The notes below the pieces were generated by a model that made no database searches, was not told the origin of the DNA, and saw only the letters and a list, made by a program, of their open reading frames with translations. A DNA stretch of 64,000 bases, taken from NCBI RefSeq assembly GCF_000721235.1, contig NZ_JOFH01000028.1, forward strand, positions 30,249 to 94,248, written 5' to 3'. A program made the position numbers and the translations under genes. This DNA is from Streptomyces olivaceus (GTDB taxonomy: Bacteria; Actinomycetota; Actinomycetes; Streptomycetales; Streptomycetaceae). Of the stretch, positions 59,001 to 64,000 are shown in pieces; the first letter of the stretch is position 1, and each line of letters opens with the position of its first letter.

Positions 59001-59636
59001 CTCCTCGACGTCGTCGCCCCAGAACTCGACGCGGAGCGGGTGCTCCTCCGTCGGCGGGAACACGTCCAGGATGCCGCCGCGCACGGCGAACTCGCCGCGC
59101 TTCTCCACCAGCTCCACGCGCGTGTACGCCGCCGCCGCCAGTGCCTCGACGGCCTCCTCCAGGTCGGCGCTCTGCCCGGTGCGCATGGCCACGGGCTCCA
59201 GGTCTCCGAGGCCTTTGACCTGCGGCTGGAGCACGGAGCGCACGGGCGCGACGACGACGGAGACCGGGCCGGTCTCGGGGTCGTCGGGGCGGGGGTGGGC
59301 CAGGCGCCGCAGGACGGCCAGGCGGCGGCCGACGGTGTCGCTGCGGGGGCTGAGCCGCTCGTGCGGCAGGGTCTCCCAGGAGGGGTACTCCACGACGCCC
59401 TCGGGGGGCAGCAGGGAGCGCAGGGCCGCGGCCAGGTCCTCCGCCTCGCGCCCCGTCGCCGTCACGGCCAGCACCGGGCGGCCCGTCTCGCGGGCCAGGG
59501 CGGCGATCGCGAAGGGGCGGGCCGCGGGCGGGCCGACCAGGTCGACGTGCATGCGGTTGCCGTCTGCGGCCGCGGAGATCGCTTCCGCGAGGGCGGTGTC
59601 CTTGACGACGGCGTCGAGCAGACCGTGCAGGCTCAT
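56082..59636 (-). CDS. mfd: transcription-repair coupling factor
   Basis: 1184-residue DNA translocase that removes stalled RNA polymerase and recruits UvrAB. N-terminal UvrB-like part (GPPAARPFAIAALARETGRP, WETLPHERLSPRSD), RNA polymerase-interacting domain (GDYIVHEQHGVGRYIEMVQR), RecG-like helicase with Walker A GDVGYGKTEIAVRAAF, VIVDEEQRFGVEHKEQLK and motif VI GRVGRGRERGYAYF, then the TRCF C-terminal domain. Start ATG (SLHGLLDAVVKD) fits the family; the ribosome-binding site is weak. Divergent from nothing nearby: upstream 385 bases are noncoding. Confidence 0.97.
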   Translation of the reverse strand: MSLHGLLDAVVKDTALAEAISAAADGNRMHVDLVGPPAARPFAIAALARETGRPVLAVTATGREAEDLAAALRSLLPPEGVVEYPSWETLPHERLSPRSDTVGRRLAVLRRLAHPRPDDPETGPVSVVVAPVRSVLQPQVKGLGDLEPVAMRTGQSADLEEAVEALAAAAYTRVELVEKRGEFAVRGGILDVFPPTEEHPLRVEFWGDDVEEIRYFKVADQRSLEVAEHGLWAPPCRELLLTRDVRERAAALAEDHPELGELLGKIAEGIAVEGMESLAPVLVDDMELLLDVLPKGSMSVVCDPERVRTRAADLVATSQEFLQASWAATAGGGEAPIDVNAASLWSIADIRERARELEMMWWSVSPFAADETLASAADAAGDSDTLKLGMHAPDTYRGDTAKALADTKGWLADGWRAVYLTEGHGPASRTVEVLGGEGIAARLDQDLDALSPSVVHVSCGSIDHGFVDPALRLAVLTETDLTGQKAAGREGARMPARRRKTIDPLTLEPGDYIVHEQHGVGRYIEMVQRTVQGATREYLVVEYAPAKRGQPGDRLYIPTDQLEQITKYVGGEAPTLHRLGGADWTKTKARAKKAVKEIAADLIKLYSARMAAPGHAFGADTPWQRELEDAFPYAETPDQLTTIAEVKDDMEKTVPMDRLICGDVGYGKTEIAVRAAFKAVQDGKQVAVLVPTTLLVQQHFGTFGERYAQFPVNVKALSRFQTDTESKATLEGLREGSVDIVIGTHRLFSSETKFKDLGLVIVDEEQRFGVEHKEQLKKLRANVDVLTMSATPIPRTLEMAVTGIREMSTITTPPEERHPVLTFVGPYEHKQIGAAIRRELLREGQVFYIHNRVESIDRAAARLREIVPEARIATAHGQMSEQALEQVVVDFWEKRYDVLVSTTIVESGIDISNANTLIVERGDNFGLSQLHQLRGRVGRGRERGYAYFLYPPEKPLTETAHERLATIAQHTEMGAGMYVAMKDLEIRGAGNLLGGEQSGHIAGVGFDLYVRMVGEAVADYRASLEGGVEEEPPLEVKVELPVDAHVPHDYAPGERLRLQAYRSIASANSEEDIRSVREELVDRYGKLPEPVENLLLVAGLRMLARACAVGEIVLQGNNIRFAPVELRESQELRLKRLYPGSVIKAGTHQVLVPRPKTAKVGGKPLVGRELLGWVGEFLTSIPGS

Positions 59637-60021
59637 GGAGGGGGCGCTTCCGTCCTGGGGTGGGGCAACACGAATGACCCGACACGAGGTGAGGGCCGGG
59701 GGGTCTCCAGCGTACGTCGGTCTGCTCGGCGGTGTCGGGGCTGTGGACGACGCCGGTGCGTGGTGGGGCCGGCGTGGTGGGCGGCACCCCGGCGTCACCG
59801 TGGCCGTACCAGGGGGCTCCGCCCCCTGGACCCCCGGCCTGTGCCCACCCGCCACCCGACTCGGTCGGTCCGGAAGTGACCCAAAAGAGGCCCGCCGCCC
59901 CGCCGCGGCCTCCCGCGTAAGAGGCCCGCCGCCTCCCGCGCAAAAGGCCCGGCGCCGTCGTCCCCTGGGACGTCGGTGCCGGGCCCTCCCCCGCAACCCC
60001 CGTATGCGGTGGCTTCGGGTG
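59637..60021. other. 385-base gap between mfd start and ABC permease end
   Basis: Both flanking genes are on the minus strand. The gap holds a 9-base hairpin (59809-59829), a duplicated block of AAGAGGCCCGCCGCC type around 59885-59940 and the hairpin at 59946-59985. No gene visible. Confidence 0.5.
59946..59985 (-). terminator. terminator of ABC permease gene
   Basis: 15-base imperfect inverted repeat (59946-59960 and 59971-59985) with 10-base loop, 36 bases after the permease stop. Confidence 0.6.
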
Positions 60022-62586
60022 CTACTCCGTCGCGATGGCGTTCAGGACGTTCATGCGACCCGCCCGGAAGGCCGGGACCAGGGCGGCGAACAGGCCCACG
60101 AAGGCCGAGCCGACGAAGACCCCGATGATCGTCGGCCAGGGGATCTCCAGGACGTTCAGTCCCTCCAGGGCGAGCAGCCGCTGCGCCGTGGCGCCCCAGC
60201 CCATGCCCAGGCCGAGCCCGAGCAGGGCACCGAAGAGGGCGATGACGACGGACTCCATGCGGATCATGCGGCGCAGCTGGCGGCGGGAGAGGCCGATCGC
60301 CCGCATCAGACCGATCTCGCGGGTCCGCTCGACCACCGACAGCGCCAGGGTGTTCACCACACCGAGGACGGCGACGATGATCGCCAGGGCGAGCAGGCCG
60401 TAGACCATGTTCAGCAGCTGGCCGATCTGGTCCTTCAGCTCCTGCTTGTAGTCGGTCTGGTCGGCGACCTGGTACTGCGGGTAGGCGTCCAGGGACTTCT
60501 TCAGCGCGGCGTACGCCTGGTCGGACTGCCCGTCCGCCGCCTTGGCGAACATGATCGTGTTCGGCGGGATCTTGTCGGCCGGCAGGTACTTCTCCATCGT
60601 CTCGATGCCGATGTACCGGGCGCCCTGGTCGATGGCCACGTCGTCGCTGGTGATCGCGGCGACCTTGAGCTCCGCCTTCTCCCCGCCCTTGAAGGCGACG
60701 GAGACGGTGTCGCCGACGTGCACGCCGTGCTTCTCGGCGTAGTCCGAGCCGACCGACATGGCGTCGGTGCCGTAGGCGGCGGAGAGCTTGCCCTCCGTCG
60801 TCGCGCGGCGCACGTCCTCGGCGTAGGTCGGGTCGGCGGCCGTCACACCGGAGTCGTCCGTCCTGCCGTCGGGCGAGGTCAGCGTGGCGTCGAGCGTCTT
60901 GTAGCGGGTGACGTGCTCCAGGCCGGGCGTGTCGTTCATGGCCTTCTCGGCCTGCGGCACGATCCGCTGGCTGCCCTGGACGATGAAGTCCGCGCCGACC
61001 GTCTTATCCAGCTCGCTGGTGGCCGAGGCGACCATCGAGGAGCCGACGACGGACAGGCAGGCCACCAGCGCCAGGCCGATCATCAGCGCGGCACCGGTGG
61101 CGCCGGTGCGGCGCGGGTTGCGCAGCGCGTTGCGCTCGGCGAGCCGGCCCACCGGGCCGAAGGCCCGCAGCAGCACCGCGCTGATCACCCGGACCACGAA
61201 TCCGGCCAGCACCGGGCCGATGACGACGAAGCCGATGAGCGAGAGCACGATGCCCGCGCCGAGCATCAGCGAGCCGTCGCTCGCCTTGTCGGCGGAGGCG
61301 GCCGTCAGCAGGGCCGCGGCGCCGGAGCCGGTGAGGACCAGGCCGATCAGCCCGCGTATCCAGCCGGCCCTGCCGTCGGCCGGGGTGCCGGCGTCGCGCA
61401 GGGCGGCCATCGGGGAGACCTTGCCGGCCCGGCGGGCGGGCAGGTAGGCGGCCAGGACCGTGACGACGACGCCGAGGACGAGGCCGATGGCGGGGGTCGC
61501 CGTCTTGACGGTCAGGTCGTCGGTGGACAGGTTCATCCCCGCCGCCGACATCAGCTTCATCAGTCCGACGGCGATGCCGACACCGGCCGCGACACCGAGG
61601 ACCGAGCCGACGACGCCGAGCAGCAGCGCCTCGATCAGCACCGAGCGGTTGACCTGCCGGCGGGAGGAGCCGATGGCCCGCATCAGGCCGATCTCACGGG
61701 TGCGCTGGGCGACCAGCATGGAGAACGTGTTGATGATCAGGAAGATGCCGACGAGGAACGCGATCCCGGCGAAGCCGAGCATGGCGTACTTGATGACGTC
61801 CATGAACTCGCCGATGTCCTTGCGGTCCTCGTCGGAGCTCTCCTTGGCCGTCTGCACCTTGTAGGCGCCGTCGAGGGTGCCGGCGACGGTCTGCTTGAGC
61901 CGCGCGTCGGAGACCCCGGCGGCCGCGGTGATGTCGAACTGGGTGAACCGGTCGGTGCCGCCGAGCAGTTGCCGCTGGGCGGTGGGCGTGTCGAAGTAGA
62001 CGAGCGCGGCGCCCGGGTTGGTCACCGTGAAGGAGACGATGCCGACGATCTCCGCCTTGAAGTCGCCGGTCTGCGCGATGGTGCGCAGTTCGTCGCCGAG
62101 CTTCAGGCCGTGCTTGTCGGCGGTGTCGGCGTCGACCATCGCCTCGGTGGGTCCGCGCGGAGCGTGTCCGGAGGTGATCTCCAGCGACCGCTGGCTGTTC
62201 TCCGTCCAGTTGCCCGCGATGGTCGGCGCGCCGCTGGTGGCGCCCACGTTGTCGTTGTCGCGGTCGACGACGGTCACGTTCGTCGACGTGACCGAGCCCT
62301 GCGCCGACTTGACGCCCTCGACGCCGCGGATCTGCTCCAGGGCGGACGCCGGGAGCGACTCGGGCACGCCGTTCTGCGGGGTCTCCTCGCTCTTGGCGTC
62401 CTTCGGCGCGACCGTCACGTCCGCGGAGGTGACGGCGAACAGCTTGTCGAACGTGGTGTTCATGGTGTCGGTGAACACCAGGGTGCCGCACACGAACGCC
62501 ACCGACAGCAGCACCGCCACCGCCGAGAGCGCCATCCGGCCCTTGTGCGCGACGAAGTTGCGCATCGAGGTCTTCACGACGGTCAT
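60022..62586 (-). CDS. ABC transporter permease, double FtsX type
   Basis: 854 residues with the same layout as the permease at 39.3 kb: N-terminal helix (GRMALSAVAVLLSVAFVCGT), extracytoplasmic domain, FtsX helices (MLGFAGIAFLVGIFLIINTF, LLGVVGSVLGVAAGVGIAVG, LVLGVVVTVLAAYLPARRA), a second extracytoplasmic domain and three final helices ending with ARRPAFRAG-like AFRAGRMNVLNAIATE. The ATG overlaps the ATPase stop as ATGA. Substrate unknown; such pairs act in envelope stress or antimicrobial-peptide resistance. Confidence 0.93.
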   Translation of the reverse strand: MTVVKTSMRNFVAHKGRMALSAVAVLLSVAFVCGTLVFTDTMNTTFDKLFAVTSADVTVAPKDAKSEETPQNGVPESLPASALEQIRGVEGVKSAQGSVTSTNVTVVDRDNDNVGATSGAPTIAGNWTENSQRSLEITSGHAPRGPTEAMVDADTADKHGLKLGDELRTIAQTGDFKAEIVGIVSFTVTNPGAALVYFDTPTAQRQLLGGTDRFTQFDITAAAGVSDARLKQTVAGTLDGAYKVQTAKESSDEDRKDIGEFMDVIKYAMLGFAGIAFLVGIFLIINTFSMLVAQRTREIGLMRAIGSSRRQVNRSVLIEALLLGVVGSVLGVAAGVGIAVGLMKLMSAAGMNLSTDDLTVKTATPAIGLVLGVVVTVLAAYLPARRAGKVSPMAALRDAGTPADGRAGWIRGLIGLVLTGSGAAALLTAASADKASDGSLMLGAGIVLSLIGFVVIGPVLAGFVVRVISAVLLRAFGPVGRLAERNALRNPRRTGATGAALMIGLALVACLSVVGSSMVASATSELDKTVGADFIVQGSQRIVPQAEKAMNDTPGLEHVTRYKTLDATLTSPDGRTDDSGVTAADPTYAEDVRRATTEGKLSAAYGTDAMSVGSDYAEKHGVHVGDTVSVAFKGGEKAELKVAAITSDDVAIDQGARYIGIETMEKYLPADKIPPNTIMFAKAADGQSDQAYAALKKSLDAYPQYQVADQTDYKQELKDQIGQLLNMVYGLLALAIIVAVLGVVNTLALSVVERTREIGLMRAIGLSRRQLRRMIRMESVVIALFGALLGLGLGMGWGATAQRLLALEGLNVLEIPWPTIIGVFVGSAFVGLFAALVPAFRAGRMNVLNAIATE

Positions 62587-63401
62587 GACGCACGTCCCCG
62601 GGCGTCGAGGTCGGGAGCCTGGGGGTTCTCACCGGAGATACGCAGCATGCGGTCGAGGACCGTCTCCGCGGTCGGCTGGTACATGTCGTCGACGATCCGG
62701 CCGTCGGCGAGGTACAGCACCCGGTCCGCGTAGGCGGCGGCCACCGGGTCGTGGGTGACCATGACGATGGTCTGGCCCAGTTCGGTGACCGAGCGGCGCA
62801 GGAAGCCCAGCACCTCGGCGCCGGCCCGCGAGTCGAGGTTTCCGGTCGGCTCGTCGCCGAAGATGATCTCGGGACGCGCGGCCAGGGCCCGCGCCACCGC
62901 GACCCGTTGCTGCTGGCCGCCGGAGAGCTGGTTCGGCCGGTGCTTGAGCCGGCCGGCGAGCCCGACGGTCTCCACGACCTGGTCCAGCCACGCCCGGTCG
63001 TACTTGCGGCCGGCGATGTCCATGGGCAGCGTGATGTTCTCGAGCGCGTTGAGCGTCGGGAGCAGGTTGAACGCCTGGAAGATGAAGCCGATCCGGTCCC
63101 GGCGCAGCTGCGTGAGCTTCTTGTCCTTGAGACCCGTTATCTCGGTCTCGTCCAGATGGATCTGACCGCCGGTCACCGTGTCCAGGCCCGCCAGGCAGTG
63201 CATCAGCGTGGACTTGCCGGAGCCCGACGGCCCCATGATGGCGGTGAACCGGCCGCGGGCGATGTCCACGTCGACGTGGTCGAGCGCGACCACCCGGGTC
63301 TCGCCCGACCCGTAGGCCTTCACGACCTGCCGCGCCCGCGCGGCGACGGCCGTCCGCCCTCCGGTGTCCCCGTGCGTGGGAATACTTACGGCCGATGTCA
63401 T
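62583..63401 (-). CDS. ABC transporter ATP-binding protein, MacB/LolD type
   Basis: 272-residue ATPase: Walker A GPSGSGKST, FIFQAFNLLP, signature LSGGQQQRVA, Walker B EIIFGDEPTGNLDS, MVTHDP. Over most of its length it is nearly identical to the ATPase at 38.4 kb, pointing to an old duplication of the whole transporter. ATG with AGGAGA six bases upstream. Translationally coupled to the permease. Confidence 0.95.
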   Translation of the reverse strand: MTSAVSIPTHGDTGGRTAVAARARQVVKAYGSGETRVVALDHVDVDIARGRFTAIMGPSGSGKSTLMHCLAGLDTVTGGQIHLDETEITGLKDKKLTQLRRDRIGFIFQAFNLLPTLNALENITLPMDIAGRKYDRAWLDQVVETVGLAGRLKHRPNQLSGGQQQRVAVARALAARPEIIFGDEPTGNLDSRAGAEVLGFLRRSVTELGQTIVMVTHDPVAAAYADRVLYLADGRIVDDMYQPTAETVLDRMLRISGENPQAPDLDARGRAS

Positions 63402-63587
63402 GTCAAGTCTCCTATGTCGGTCGCCGATTGAGCCGCCGGTGCCGACGGCGGACGCCGAGTGCTACCGGGGTGAGCGGCGCCACGACCCGCTGTGGGGCCC
63501 GTGCCGCCTCGCTGTGCCGTACGGCTGCGATGCGCCGTACGGCGGTGGTGTGCCGTATGCCGTGGTGCGCGGTACTGCCGTGCGTGC

Positions 63588-63614
63588 GTGTGGTGCGTGT
63601 GGTGCGTGTGGTGC
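63588..63614. repeat. GTGTGGTGC nonamer tandem repeat
   Basis: Three perfect 9-base units followed by further GTGCGTGC-type simple sequence. On paper it would encode Val-Trp-Cys or Cys-Gly-Ala type tripeptides, but no gene contains it. Confidence 0.7.
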
Positions 63615-63845
63615 GTGCGAAATGGTGTGTGCGTGCGTGTGCAGGGGTGCCGTGCGTGCGCCGTGCTGCTGTCCGGAAGAGTCTGACCGGAGCCGCGGGG
63701 TGAGCGCCCTGATGCTCAGCGCACTCTTCTCCTGGGGAAAACCCCACCCCCGCGGGTCCGGTTCGCCGCCCCCCAGCGGCGTAAAGCCAGACTAAGGACG
63801 CCACCGGTGCCGTCTCGTCCTCCGTCGGTACGAACCCTCCCCGAG

Positions 63846-63891
63846 CCGTAGTACGGAGGTACCCCTAGGGGCAGTCCACCCCTCGGTGGAC
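63846..63891. promoter_or_regulatory. cluster of three palindromes
   Basis: CCGTA-G-TACGG (63846-63856), CCCCTAGGGG (63862-63871) and the hairpin GTCCACC-CCTC-GGTGGAC (63874-63891) lie within 46 bases. Likely operator or promoter elements. Confidence 0.45.
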
Positions 63892-64000
63892 CAGGCCTAG
63901 GTGTTCTGTCCGGGGAGGTTGTGGACGGGTGAGTCAGGTCTCGGCTGAGGGATCTTGAACAGGTGAGGGCCTTCCGGTTCGGTGTGGATTGCGACGTCTA

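Larger units (their letters stand above)
63402..64000. other. 599-base region upstream of ABC transporter, to window edge
   Basis: No convincing gene. It contains GTG/GCG-rich simple repeats (63570-63660) and a cluster of palindromes at 63846-63891. The palindromes more likely serve a gene beyond the window or the transporter promoter. Confidence 0.5.

Noticed and set aside
63412..63804. 130-codon minus-strand frame near the right end
   Set aside because: Composed largely of simple His/Thr/Arg repeats from a GTG-rich microsatellite, with no ribosome-binding site or family motif.

Overview
The window is a 64 kb piece of a very GC-rich actinobacterial chromosome, almost certainly Streptomyces. 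It shows GTG/TTG starts, four-base GTGA/ATGA stop-start overlaps, SigB-type regulators, LytR-CpsA-Psr proteins, resuscitation-promoting-factor muralytic enzymes, a bldA-type tRNA-Leu(UAA), and long G/C hairpin terminators. From memory, gene order resembles the conserved core around SCO3044-SCO3111 of S. coelicolor; no search was run. I see no prophage, transposase, CRISPR array or integrase, so this looks like core chromosome.

Layout. 0-7.5 kb: two LCP cell-wall ligases, an acyl-CoA thioesterase, a von Willebrand-A protein, an acyl-CoA dehydrogenase and a nucleotide-sugar dehydrogenase. 7.6-12.7 kb: two M19 dipeptidase paralogues (one has lost every metal ligand), purE and purK, and a GtrA protein. 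12.7-19.3 kb: a two-component system, a POT peptide transporter behind a terminator-bearing leader, and a SigB-like module (anti-sigma kinase, anti-anti-sigma factor, divergent sigma factor). 19.4-28.5 kb: a coupled histidine-utilisation operon (hutU, M20 amidohydrolase, hutF, hutI), a fold-III PLP decarboxylase, a membrane protein and an RpiR regulator. 28.6-37.7 kb: cystathionine beta-synthase, SGNH hydrolase, thiolase, several small proteins, a Bax1-I protein and 4-hydroxybenzoate hydroxylase. 37.9 kb: bldA. 38.4-41.8 kb: a MacB-like ABC transporter. 41.9-49 kb: cyclopropane synthase, NDH-2 with Rex-like operators, Ppx/GppA, DUF501, DivIC/FtsB and enolase. 49.2-51.3 kb: two Rpf enzymes, the first behind a c-di-AMP riboswitch, the second with an amber codon inside its LysM domain. 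51.4-55.9 kb: P450, MazG, SurA-like and HNH lipoproteins, and a small antitoxin-like protein. 56-63.4 kb: mfd and a second MacB-like ABC transporter paralogous to the first.

The main themes are cell-envelope growth and remodelling, central and fatty-acid metabolism, and layered regulation (bldA, riboswitch, Rex, SigB-type partner switching, a possible DNA-damage promoter). The observations most worth checking are the metal-ligand-free dipeptidase pseudoenzyme, the amber-interrupted LysM domain, the paired Rex-like sites upstream of ndh, the shared TTGTCAGTGG motif, the M20 enzyme inside the hut operon, and the attenuator-like leader of the peptide transporter.
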